A stretch of 64,000 nucleotides of DNA from Gelidibacter sediminis (lineage in GTDB: Bacteria > Bacteroidota > Bacteroidia > Flavobacteriales > Flavobacteriaceae): NCBI RefSeq assembly GCF_004364975.1, contig NZ_SOBW01000008.1:866610-930609 (forward strand), given 5' to 3'. Both the position numbers and the translations under genes were made by a program. The notes beneath the pieces were generated by a model. It did no database searches. It saw only the letters and a program-made list of their open reading frames with translations, and was not told where the DNA came from. Below, piece after piece: positions 1 to 7,542 of the stretch; positions within the stretch are counted from its first letter, which is position 1; every line of letters starts with the position of its first letter.

Positions 1-1998
1 GGTGATGCGGGCCAGGAAGGAGAATTGATTCAACGTTGGGTATTGGACCAAGCCAATTATAAAGGTAAAGTGCAACGCCTATGGATTTCTTCATTAACCT
101 CAGAAGCCATCAAAGAAGGTTTTGAGAACCTGAAACCCTCTGAGCAGTATGATAATCTTTTTTATGCTGGATTTTCTAGAGCCATCGGCGATTGGTTATT
201 AGGCATGAACGCCACCAGATTATACACCCTTAAACACGGGGGCTATAAGCAAGTACTATCAGTTGGACGCGTGCAAACGCCTACACTTGCCATGGTGGTC
301 AACCGATTTAAGGAAATTGAAAATTTTGTACCACAGCCCTATTGGGAATTACAAACTCTTTATAGAAATGTTGTATTTAGTTATGAAGAAGGTCGGTTTA
401 CCAAAATGGAAGACGGTGAAATTCTGGCCAATAAAGTAAAAGAACACGAGTTTGAAATCGTCTCTATTACCAAGAAAAAAGGCAAGGATTATGCACCAAA
501 ACTCTTCGATCTTACGGGTTTGCAGGTGTATTGCAACACTAAGTTTGGTTTTTCAGCGGACGAAACTTTAAAAATTGTCCAAAAGTTATACGAACAGAAA
601 GTGGTGACCTACCCGAGAGTAGACACCACCTTTTTACCTAATGATATTTATCCAAAGGTTCCAGGGATTTTAAAGAACTTGACAAAATATGCGCCACTGA
701 CCACGCCGCTTTTAAATAAAAAAATTAAAAAATCGGCTAAGGTTTTTAACGATAAGAAAGTTACAGATCACCACGCCATCATTCCTACGGGTGTGGAAAG
801 TCCGTTGCAATACAACCAACAACAGGTCTACGATATTATTACAAGACGTTTTATAGCGGTATTTTATGACGACTGTGCCGTGTCTAATACCACAGTGATT
901 GGAAAAGCAGTCGACGTAAATTTTAAAGCTACTGGAAAGGAAATCTTGAGTAAAGGCTGGCGTGTCGTTTTTGAAAGCGCTTCCAGTTCAAACAGTAACA
1001 GCGCCAAAGAAAATTTACTACCAAGTTTTGTAAAAGGTGAAAAAGGTCCGCACGAGCCGTCGTTTTTAGAAAAACAGACCAAACCGCCCAATCAATTTAC
1101 AGAAGCTTCCCTCCTACGGGCTATGGAAACCGCAGGAAAACAAGTGGATGATGATGAGATGCGCGAACTGATGAAGGAAAATGGAATTGGCCGTCCCTCA
1201 ACACGAGCAAATATTATAGAAACGCTTTTTAAACGCAAGTATATAGAGCGCAATAAGAAGCAGGTCTTACCTACTCAAATTGGAATCCAGCTGATTGACA
1301 CCATCCAAAATGAACTTTTAAAGTCGGCGGAGTTGACCGGGATGTGGGAAAAACAGTTAAAAGATATAGAAAAAGGTACTTATAGTGCGGCCCAGTTTAT
1401 TGCGAACATGAAGAAAATGGTGGATGCCTTGGTATATGAAGTGCGGAGCGAAACCAATCGTGCCAATATTTCACACACCCAAGCTGTACAGAAAACCGTT
1501 GCCAAAAGAGAAACGAAAAAGAAGGCAGGCATAACTTCAGAACAGTGTCCGAAATGCAAACGAGGATATTTGATTAAAGGGAAATCGGCTTTTGGATGTA
1601 GCAACTTTAAGAATGGGTGTCGTTTTGTGCTTCCCTTTAAATTTAAAGACAAAAAGATTTCAGAAAAGCAATTTATTAGATTACTCCAAAAAGGTTCTAC
1701 CGTCAACTTAAAAGGATTTCAAACGGAGACTGGAGAATTGGAAGGACTCCTACGTTTTGATGATAAATTTCAACTGGTTTTGGAGCCAAAGAAATCGGCC
1801 AAAAAAGCGCTTCTCGATACACTGACCTGTCCTAAATGCAAAAAAGGAACGGTTATCAAAGGCAAAACAGCCTATGGGTGTAGTGCCTATAAATCAGGCT
1901 GTGATTTCAGATTTACCTTCGACGAGGTTCGTAAAAAATCAGAAGGAAAAAAAATGAGTAAGGAATTGGTATATAGCATTTTAAATGGAGACATCTAA
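1..1998 (+). CDS. topB: DNA topoisomerase III (type IA), 5' end outside the window
   Basis: Type IA topoisomerase, which passes single DNA strands through a transient 5'-phosphotyrosyl break. The reading frame is open from base 1, so the first part of the Toprim domain lies upstream. The window begins inside the Toprim motif GDAGQEGE. The catalytic tyrosine is in the motif VVTYPRVDTT (Tyr codon at 610-612). Two C-terminal four-cysteine zinc ribbons start near bases 1546 and 1828 (each CPKC followed by GC-type ligands). The stop overlaps the start of the next gene by 14 bases, suggesting co-expression. The second Asp of the usual DxDREG Toprim motif is Gly here, which I believe is a Bacteroidota-wide variant. 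The family call is secure. Confidence 0.95.
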   Translation, partial: GDAGQEGELIQRWVLDQANYKGKVQRLWISSLTSEAIKEGFENLKPSEQYDNLFYAGFSRAIGDWLLGMNATRLYTLKHGGYKQVLSVGRVQTPTLAMVVNRFKEIENFVPQPYWELQTLYRNVVFSYEEGRFTKMEDGEILANKVKEHEFEIVSITKKKGKDYAPKLFDLTGLQVYCNTKFGFSADETLKIVQKLYEQKVVTYPRVDTTFLPNDIYPKVPGILKNLTKYAPLTTPLLNKKIKKSAKVFNDKKVTDHHAIIPTGVESPLQYNQQQVYDIITRRFIAVFYDDCAVSNTTVIGKAVDVNFKATGKEILSKGWRVVFESASSSNSNSAKENLLPSFVKGEKGPHEPSFLEKQTKPPNQFTEASLLRAMETAGKQVDDDEMRELMKENGIGRPSTRANIIETLFKRKYIERNKKQVLPTQIGIQLIDTIQNELLKSAELTGMWEKQLKDIEKGTYSAAQFIANMKKMVDALVYEVRSETNRANISHTQAVQKTVAKRETKKKAGITSEQCPKCKRGYLIKGKSAFGCSNFKNGCRFVLPFKFKDKKISEKQFIRLLQKGSTVNLKGFQTETGELEGLLRFDDKFQLVLEPKKSAKKALLDTLTCPKCKKGTVIKGKTAYGCSAYKSGCDFRFTFDEVRKKSEGKKMSKELVYSILNGDI

Positions 1999-2581
1999 AG
2001 CAGAAACACATGTGTATTATATGCTTCATAAACCTTTTGGATACTTAAGTCAATTTATGAGTAATGCCAAACACGAACGCAATAAAAAATTTTTGGGAGA
2101 ACTCTATGAATTTCCGGAAGGCGTGATGCCCGTTGGTCGTTTGGATAAAAATTCGGAAGGCCTTTTGCTTCTTACCACCGATGGATTTTTAAGCAATGAA
2201 ATCAACAGCAGTCAGGTAGAAAAAGAATATTATGTGCAAGTAGATGGTGCTATTACAGCACACGCCATAGCGGCCTTGCAAACGAGTGTCAATATCGGGT
2301 TTAAAGGGATTAAATACGATACGAAACCGTGCAAAGTATTTCAATTGGAAGGTCCTCCTAAATTACCAGAACGGTCTATAAAAATAAGGGATGCACGACA
2401 TGGGCCAACCTCATGGTTATCGATTACGATAAACGAAGGAAAGTTTAGACAAGTCCGCAAAATGACCTCTGCGGTTGGTTTTCCTACATTGAGATTGGTA
2501 CGTGTACGTATTGGTACCATTCATTTAAATAGAATGGCACCAGGTGAGGTTATAAAATTGAATGAATTAAAAGTAGATTAA
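1985..2581 (+). CDS. rluE: 23S rRNA pseudouridine synthase, RluE/RsuA family
   Basis: Converts a specific uridine in large-subunit rRNA to pseudouridine in the cytosol. The RsuA-family motif GRLDKNSEGLLL lies at residues 51-62, with the catalytic Asp at residue 54. KPFGYLSQF near residue 16 matches the start of the catalytic domain. There is no N-terminal S4 domain; at 198 residues this fits RluE rather than RluB or RsuA. The ATG at 1985 overlaps the end of topB by 14 bases, so translation may be coupled. The gene ends tail-to-tail with the cold-shock gene, with the two stop codons overlapping. The exact target position (2457 in E. coli numbering) is inferred from the family. Confidence 0.9.
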   Translation: METSKAETHVYYMLHKPFGYLSQFMSNAKHERNKKFLGELYEFPEGVMPVGRLDKNSEGLLLLTTDGFLSNEINSSQVEKEYYVQVDGAITAHAIAALQTSVNIGFKGIKYDTKPCKVFQLEGPPKLPERSIKIRDARHGPTSWLSITINEGKFRQVRKMTSAVGFPTLRLVRVRIGTIHLNRMAPGEVIKLNELKVD

Positions 2582-3021
2582 ACGCGCTTAACTCTAACGG
2601 CATTCATGCCTTTCATTCCGCGTTCCAACTCAAAGGTTACTTTGTCATTTTCAGCGATATCATCTAAGAGTCCGCTCACGTGACAGAAATACTTTTCATT
2701 ATTTTCTAGGTCAATGATAAATCCGAAGCCTTTAGAGCTATCGTAGAAAGATACCTTTCCTTGTCTGATCGGATCTTCTTCTTCGCCTTCTTCTTTCTTA
2801 GGCACACCTAATACAATATCCTCAGCTTCAACTTTAATTTTATCTTCAGGGTTTGGAGGTGTGTCTGTTAAATTGCCGTAAGCATCTACGTAAGCAAACT
2901 GAATACCATCTGTTCCACCTTCCGCTTTACGGGCTTCTTTTTTCTTTCTTTTTTCTTCACGTTTTTTAGCACGTGCTTTTTCTTTTTCAATTTTGTTAAA
3001 GGTCTGTTGCGACTTAGCCAT
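2578..3021 (-). CDS. cold-shock-domain RNA-binding protein with basic N-terminal extension
   Basis: Has a C-terminal cold-shock domain (about residues 87-147) with RNP1-like KGFGFI at 97-102 and RNP2-like YFCHVS at 111-116, so it binds single-stranded RNA or DNA. Residues 9-35 are a highly charged Lys/Arg/Glu helix, typical of the longer flavobacterial cold-shock proteins. I chose the ATG at 3021 (MAKSQQTF) rather than one 15 codons upstream, because MAKSQQTF is the usual family start. The gene is preceded by about 150 bases of probable leader with a hairpin at its 5' end, a common arrangement for cold-shock mRNAs. It converges on rluE. Confidence 0.9.
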   Translation of the reverse strand: MAKSQQTFNKIEKEKARAKKREEKRKKKEARKAEGGTDGIQFAYVDAYGNLTDTPPNPEDKIKVEAEDIVLGVPKKEEGEEEDPIRQGKVSFYDSSKGFGFIIDLENNEKYFCHVSGLLDDIAENDKVTFELERGMKGMNAVRVKRV

Positions 3022-3131
3022 TCTTTTTTTTAAATATGTTTTAAGGGTTAAACTTTGAAATACCAATCAATACTGAAGATAGGCAATTTTTGAAAATTGA
3101 AACGTCTAAAGATTAATCAAGTGATTACAAC

Positions 3132-3176
3132 GTATGTAAATTATAGAGAGTAATAAGTCTCTAATTATATACATAC
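3132..3176 (-). promoter_or_regulatory. imperfect hairpin at the 5' end of the cold-shock leader
   Basis: Arms GTATGTA (3132-3138) and TACATAC (3170-3176) pair perfectly, and AGAGA (3145-3149) pairs with TCTCT (3158-3162). AT-rich, partly paired bases lie between. It begins about where transcription would start from the -7 box at 3181-3188, so it would cap the mRNA. A regulatory role is inferred. Confidence 0.4.
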
Positions 3177-3180
3177 CTTA

Positions 3181-3188
3181 CAAATATA
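3181..3188 (-). promoter_or_regulatory. candidate -7 promoter box of the cold-shock gene
   Basis: TATATTTG on the minus strand matches the Bacteroidota -7 consensus TAnnTTTG. No TTG lies at the usual 17-23 base spacing upstream. Transcription would start near 3174, giving a leader of about 150 bases. Confidence 0.4.
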
Positions 3189-3617
3189 AGATATTGATTT
3201 CAATCTGCCATCTGTCAAGCCATTATTCTTTGTGGTTGTGGGCCTAGCCCTCATATGAAGAGCCAAAAACTAAACTAATATCAGCCTTAAAAAGCACCTT
3301 AATTGCCAGACTTGCTTTATAAACAATCCTCGTGTAAATATTTTTTTGTCCTATTATAAATAGGATTGTTCCCTAATTCGATACTTGGAACAAAATTTGT
3401 AAAAGGAATTATTTTTCTCCAAAATGATAAAATTAATAAGATGGCAAAAATTTTATAGATATTTAAATCTATTGCCTTGAGGTCTTTACAACAGAAGATT
3501 ATATTTTTCAGGCAGCTCATAAACCACAAAGTTTCATTTATAAAGAACTAATCTATTAGGAGATTTGTAAATATTTATCTAAATTTATAAAGAGAACTCC
3601 GCTAAACATAACGCTAA

Positions 3618-3884
3618 ATGACTTTTATCACTGAAAATATTATCCCAGGAAATTATGGTAAAAAATTCACCACAGATGTGAATGAGGCGAATGAAAAATC
3701 ACGATTGGAAGCAGCTATTATGGAAGTAAATGGGGTGACAAAGGTTATCTTTGAAGCTGGTGTCTACCCATTAGAATTTACCGTTCATACAGATCAGGTT
3801 GTACATATCACCGAGTTGCAGGACAAAGCGAAGGCCTTGGGGTATCATGTGATTGCTAAAGAACCTTTCTTCCCATTATTTTAG
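3618..3884 (+). CDS. small HMA-like (ferredoxin-fold) protein without the metal-binding CxxC
   Basis: 88 residues with the pattern of a heavy-metal-associated ferredoxin-like fold: a linker helix, then EAAIMEVNGVTKV, then VHTDQVVHITELQ and a terminal segment with GYHV. The usual CxxC copper site is absent, so metal transport is not supported. There is no signal peptide or membrane segment, so it is probably cytosolic. It lies alone downstream of a long AT-rich spacer and converges on the next gene with only two bases between the stops. The function is unknown. Confidence 0.65.
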   Translation: MTFITENIIPGNYGKKFTTDVNEANEKSRLEAAIMEVNGVTKVIFEAGVYPLEFTVHTDQVVHITELQDKAKALGYHVIAKEPFFPLF

Positions 3885-3886
3885 TA

Positions 3887-4546
3887 TTACTCTTCCTTTA
3901 TAAGAATAATACTAGCAGTAACACCAGTAAGTAGATTCCATTTTTTAGAAGATACAATTACGCCATTATCATCATACACCTGAAATTCTGCGGTATTTGG
4001 TCCCGACTCTCCTTGATTAAGCGCTACAAATTCTATTTTATTGATGCCCGGAACCAACGGCACGTCAAAACTCTTATAACTTCCTGTCAGTAATAAATTG
4101 GGGATGAATACTGAGCCATTGACAAAAACGCGTACACGGTCGCCATCAGGATATTCATGATCTCTACAAACAATATTCGCCTTGTTTCCTGTCATTCTGA
4201 AATTACCCAAAAACTGGTCTTCCATAGTTTCCATTTTAAAACCCTGTTCTACAGCCTTGGCATTCCATTTTTTATCAAAAATTTCACCTGGATCCCTAAG
4301 ATTAGAGTCGTCAAACATTGAAAATTCCTTTTCTTGTTTTTTAATGGTAATGGGATTTTCTTTTGGAGTAGACTCTTCTTTCTTTACCGGATCAATTTTA
4401 ACGGGTGTAGGCGCTGGTTCTTTCTTTTCTTCCTTTTTTTCTACTGCAGGAATAGGAATACTCTTAATTGGAAATTCCTGAGCGTTCGTATTGAAAATTG
4501 TTACGAGAAAAAAAATGCCTAAAAGCTTAAGTTTGTAGGTTGCCAT
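3887..4546 (-). CDS. secreted protein of unknown function with a charged proline-rich linker
   Basis: About 219 residues starting at MATYKLKLLG, the ATG I prefer because a signal peptide ending in ...NTNAQ follows at once; an in-frame start 11 codons upstream would break the signal. Residues ~30-70 are a Lys/Glu/Pro/Thr-rich low-complexity linker. The rest (~75-219) looks like a beta-rich periplasmic domain with DRVRVFVNGSVFIPN and PGINKIEFVALNQGESGPN, reminiscent of an immunoglobulin-like or carbohydrate-binding sandwich. I do not recognise the family. It lies downstream of the helicase gene on the other side of a 91-base gap. Confidence 0.75.
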   Translation of the reverse strand: MATYKLKLLGIFFLVTIFNTNAQEFPIKSIPIPAVEKKEEKKEPAPTPVKIDPVKKEESTPKENPITIKKQEKEFSMFDDSNLRDPGEIFDKKWNAKAVEQGFKMETMEDQFLGNFRMTGNKANIVCRDHEYPDGDRVRVFVNGSVFIPNLLLTGSYKSFDVPLVPGINKIEFVALNQGESGPNTAEFQVYDDNGVIVSSKKWNLLTGVTASIILIKEE

Positions 4547-4637
4547 ACGTTTAGAAACTGTTTCAGGTACCTTAATCAATAATTGTACCTATTAACGAAA
4601 CTAACAATAAATATTGACTATAATTTTAAAGAAAACG

Positions 4638-6152
4638 TTAAAACTTACCGTTAAAACTGAGCCTTAGTTTCCTGATATACTCTTCCATAAGCCAGTCTTT
4701 ATAATTTTTGGTGCTGTTCATCATACAATAGGAATATTGTTTGATCCTATAGGAAATATCATCCTGTAGATATTTTATAATATCGCGTGCATCAAATATG
4801 GTGTCAACATTCTCGATAATCATTTGTGAATGTTGCTCAATAGATTTTTCTATTGCCGTGATAGACTTCTGACCGTCAGCAATGGCACGTTCATAAGCTT
4901 CTTTCACATCAAATTCAATGTGTTCAGTGTTACTAAAGCGTTCCCGAATAGAATCCGGCATAACATACACAAAATCGCGCTCAATATCTTCATCATCTCT
5001 TAAATTTTCAAGATATAAATCAGGATACTTAAAAATATGTTGCCAGTCTACGGTCTGATCCCATGGTCCAAAACGAACTGCATTATTTCCTAAATCTAAC
5101 ACTGTAAATGTTTTTTTATCGGCTAGAATACGTGATCCACGTCCAATCATTTGAAAATAAAGAGTTAGAGAACGTGTGGCTCGATTAAGAATGACAGATT
5201 CTACTGTGGGCTCATCAAAACCAGTAGTTAAAATGCTGACAGAGGTTAAAATTCCATCAGGAGTATTTTTAAACCATTTCAATATTTCTTTACGTTCTTG
5301 CTTACTACAGGTGTTATCTAGATGCCTAATATTGTACCCCGCACGTTGAAAAGAGTAATATACCTCTCTAGAGGTCTGGATGCCATTATTAAAAATGAGC
5401 GTTTTTTTTCCTTTAGACATTTCTTCGTAAGCAAAAATCAGCTTACTCAACATGTGTGAATTGGTATAGAGCGCCTCCGAAGATTTTACTGTATAATCAC
5501 CGTTAACTCCAATTTTGAGCGTGTTTAATTCCACATCAAAATTGTAGAGCTCAGCTTTGGCTAAAAATCCATTCTTAATTAAGGTTGAAATATCATCACC
5601 AACTATCAATTTTTGGTAATTATCTTTCATTGGTAACTTTATGTTAGAGCTTAAGGGTGTAGCCGTAACACCTAGAATAAAACAGTTCTCAAAGAATTTA
5701 AACAGTTTTCGAAAAGAGTTGTAATGGGCTTCATCAATAATGACCAGACCAATATCTTCCAAACGCAATTTTTTATCATTCAAACGATTGTTCAAGGTTT
5801 CAACCATGGCCACAAAACATTTATACTGATCTTGGTCTGGCAGTTCTTTAACCTTGCTATTAATGATTTTGTTATGGACATCAAAATTAGTGAGCATTTT
5901 TGATGTTTGTTTGCAAAGCTCAATCCGATGTGTCAAAATGACCACCTTCTTGTTATGATTTTTTATGTAGCGCCTAACAATCTCAGAGAAAATAACCGTC
6001 TTTCCACCTCCTGTTGGGAGTTGGTACAACAAATTAAAGTTATCAGGAGACGTTTCCAACACCTCAAAAATCTTGTTGAGATCAGCAAGCTGATAATCAT
6101 ATAGATTTTTTTTGGTTTTGGTGACATTAAAATGTTCTGACGTTTCTAACAT
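4638..6152 (-). CDS. DEAD/DEAH-box superfamily 2 helicase (RadD/YejH-like)
   Basis: ATP-dependent nucleic-acid motor. The SF2 motifs occur in order: Walker A PTGGGKT (46-52), DEAH (140-143), TATP (163-166), TTGFDEP (~309-315) and QMIGRGSR (334-341). After the two RecA-like domains there is a ~130-residue C-terminal extension of mainly charged helices with no recognisable motif. The restriction-type helicase core resembles RadD/YejH, which acts in recombination repair, but there is no zinc-finger region, so the match is only approximate. It stands alone with no methylase or nuclease partner, so I do not read it as a restriction system. A TAnnTTTG box precedes it. Confidence 0.88.
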   Translation of the reverse strand: MLETSEHFNVTKTKKNLYDYQLADLNKIFEVLETSPDNFNLLYQLPTGGGKTVIFSEIVRRYIKNHNKKVVILTHRIELCKQTSKMLTNFDVHNKIINSKVKELPDQDQYKCFVAMVETLNNRLNDKKLRLEDIGLVIIDEAHYNSFRKLFKFFENCFILGVTATPLSSNIKLPMKDNYQKLIVGDDISTLIKNGFLAKAELYNFDVELNTLKIGVNGDYTVKSSEALYTNSHMLSKLIFAYEEMSKGKKTLIFNNGIQTSREVYYSFQRAGYNIRHLDNTCSKQERKEILKWFKNTPDGILTSVSILTTGFDEPTVESVILNRATRSLTLYFQMIGRGSRILADKKTFTVLDLGNNAVRFGPWDQTVDWQHIFKYPDLYLENLRDDEDIERDFVYVMPDSIRERFSNTEHIEFDVKEAYERAIADGQKSITAIEKSIEQHSQMIIENVDTIFDARDIIKYLQDDISYRIKQYSYCMMNSTKNYKDWLMEEYIRKLRLSFNGKF

Positions 6153-6180
6153 AACATAGGGAATTCGGAGAAAATTTGCA

Positions 6181-6188
6181 CAAAATTA
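6181..6188 (-). promoter_or_regulatory. candidate -7 promoter box of the helicase gene
   Basis: TAATTTTG on the minus strand, about 30 bases before the start codon, matches TAnnTTTG. Confidence 0.35.
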
Positions 6189-6305
6189 ATACTTTATAAG
6201 AGTTAATGGGAAGGAATGTTGAAAAGATTTTAGTAACGATAAAAGTCAGGTGTATGATTTATTTGAATATTGTACGATACTAGGTGCACAATATCGAAAC
6301 GTTAG

Positions 6306-6336
6306 AAAAAAAAAGAGAACCTTATAAAGGTTCTCT
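6306..6336 (-). terminator. rho-independent terminator of hsp20
   Basis: A 9-10 bp perfect stem (GAGAACCTT / AAGGTTCTC) with a three-base loop. On the minus strand it is followed by nine T residues. It sits 30 bases after the hsp20 stop. Confidence 0.85.
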
Positions 6337-6366
6337 CTAATTAAAATAAAAATTATTTTTAAGGTA

Positions 6367-6861
6367 TTAGGAAACGTTAATACGTTTTGCAGGTTTTTCC
6401 TTTGCTTCTTCTTTTTTAGGCAAATGTACCGTCAAAATTCCATCTTCATATTTTGCGCTTATATGATCAGATTCTATACTGTCTGGCAAAGTAAATGTTC
6501 TTTTAAATGAGGCATATCCAAATTCTCGACGCGTATAATTACCCTCTTCCGTTGTGTTGTCTTCTTTTCTTTCAGAAGACACAGAAAGAATTTTGTTATC
6601 AACGTCAATGTCGAAATCTGATTTTTTCATTCCAGGAACCGCAATTTCCAAAAAGAATTCCTCAGCGTTTTCCTTAATATTTACTGCTGGTAATGTCATT
6701 CCTGTATTAAAATTAGACATAAAACCTGTGCCCATGCCACTTTCAAACAAATCTTCTACCCAAGATGAGAAGCTAGGCAATGATGCATTGCTCCTTCTGG
6801 TTGCATTTTTTGAAGTAGACATCTCGTTTCCATTTTTCTGAATTGTTGCTAAACTACTCAT
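6367..6861 (-). CDS. small heat-shock protein, Hsp20/alpha-crystallin family
   Basis: ATP-independent holdase chaperone that binds unfolding proteins in the cytosol. The N-terminal ~50 residues are flexible and Ser/Asn-rich. The alpha-crystallin domain runs from about residue 57 to 150, with LPAVNIKENAEEFFLEIAVPG, the signature FKRTFTLPDSI and the C-terminal motif KYEDGILTVHLPK. A short Lys/Glu tail ends in KRINVS, containing the IxV-type motif used for oligomer assembly. The start at 6861 (MSSLATIQ) gives 164 residues; an internal Met at residue 14 is an alternative. A strong terminator follows. I did not find a CIRCE-type operator upstream. Confidence 0.95.
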   Translation of the reverse strand: MSSLATIQKNGNEMSTSKNATRRSNASLPSFSSWVEDLFESGMGTGFMSNFNTGMTLPAVNIKENAEEFFLEIAVPGMKKSDFDIDVDNKILSVSSERKEDNTTEEGNYTRREFGYASFKRTFTLPDSIESDHISAKYEDGILTVHLPKKEEAKEKPAKRINVS

Positions 6862-7043
6862 GGTTCATCAAAATTTTAAGTTAAACTTCATTTTCAATTC
6901 GTATAATTCAAAATGAATACCAAATTTTAAAATGAGATTATTTGCTCGCAATTTTGACGTCTAACGGACAATTTGGCACGGTTAACACTCTAAAAACTAG
7001 CAAAATGACAGATTTCGATGTCTTTTTATTGCCAAAGGATGAA

Positions 7044-7466
7044 TTATTCCATTGACGCTTTTTTAATAGCCTCTTCAGATAATTTATACTCGATACAAAC
7101 AGTGCGTCTCCCCCATTCTCTTGCTGCTTCAATATCTTTTCCCATATAAATATCTATGTGCTTACGCCATTTAGGGTGCATTTTATCTTTTACCAGATAT
7201 ACACCGTCAAAACCCTCAATAACTACCGGAGTATTATGTTTTATCCCCATGCGAAGCAAATCACGTGACACTGCTATATATTTCACGCCGGGTTTCAAAC
7301 TATCTCCAAAAGCTGTTATTTGTGGAGTGCTGCTGGTTTGCGCGGGTGTAGAATTGTAAGCACTAGCTTCAACTGTAATGGAATCCCATATCTCAATAGG
7401 TGCAACTTCTACAGGTTTCGCACAGCCCAATACTATTAAGAACATCATTAAAAAACGTATTCGCAT
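7044..7466 (-). CDS. 3D-domain lipoprotein (double-psi beta-barrel, RlpA/MltA-like fold)
   Basis: About 140 residues. It begins MRIRFLMMFLIVLGC, a lipoprotein signal with a candidate lipobox Cys at residue 15; I chose this ATG over one five codons upstream for that reason. The mature part has a 3D-type double-psi barrel: TVEASAYNSTPAQT, then a G-V-K-Y-I-A-V-S strand, VVIEGFDGVYLVKDKM and the closing HIDIYMG, where the Asp is one of the family's conserved acidic residues. Such domains cut or bind peptidoglycan in related proteins. Lytic activity here is inferred only from the fold. It is transcribed divergently from the dipeptidase. Confidence 0.85.
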   Translation of the reverse strand: MRIRFLMMFLIVLGCAKPVEVAPIEIWDSITVEASAYNSTPAQTSSTPQITAFGDSLKPGVKYIAVSRDLLRMGIKHNTPVVIEGFDGVYLVKDKMHPKWRKHIDIYMGKDIEAAREWGRRTVCIEYKLSEEAIKKASME

Positions 7467-7542
7467 GAAATAAATATACAACTTAAAGAATCATAAATTC
7501 ATTTTTGTAACTTGTCAAGTCATAAATATATTATATAAATCC

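Larger units (their letters stand above)
3022..3617. other. 596-base intergenic region between the cold-shock gene and an HMA-like gene
   Basis: No convincing gene is present. The right part is very AT-rich; the only open frame above 60 codons (3317-3529, minus) has no recognisable domain. The left 170 bases look like the promoter and leader of the cold-shock gene. Two inverted repeats are visible: one at 3132-3176, and a nested pair at 3322-3370 in which two alternative hairpins share the same bases. No tRNA-like structure was seen. Confidence 0.6.

Noticed and set aside
3317-3529. 70-codon open frame on the minus strand in the 3 kb gap
   Set aside because: No recognisable domain, very AT-rich composition, and overlap with alternative hairpins; kept only as part of the intergenic description.
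4638-6152. Possible restriction-modification system around the SF2 helicase
   Set aside because: The helicase resembles restriction subunits, but no methylase, specificity or nuclease gene lies nearby.
6938-7132. 64-codon frame overlapping the 3D lipoprotein gene
   Set aside because: It overlaps the end of a well-supported gene in another frame and has no family resemblance.
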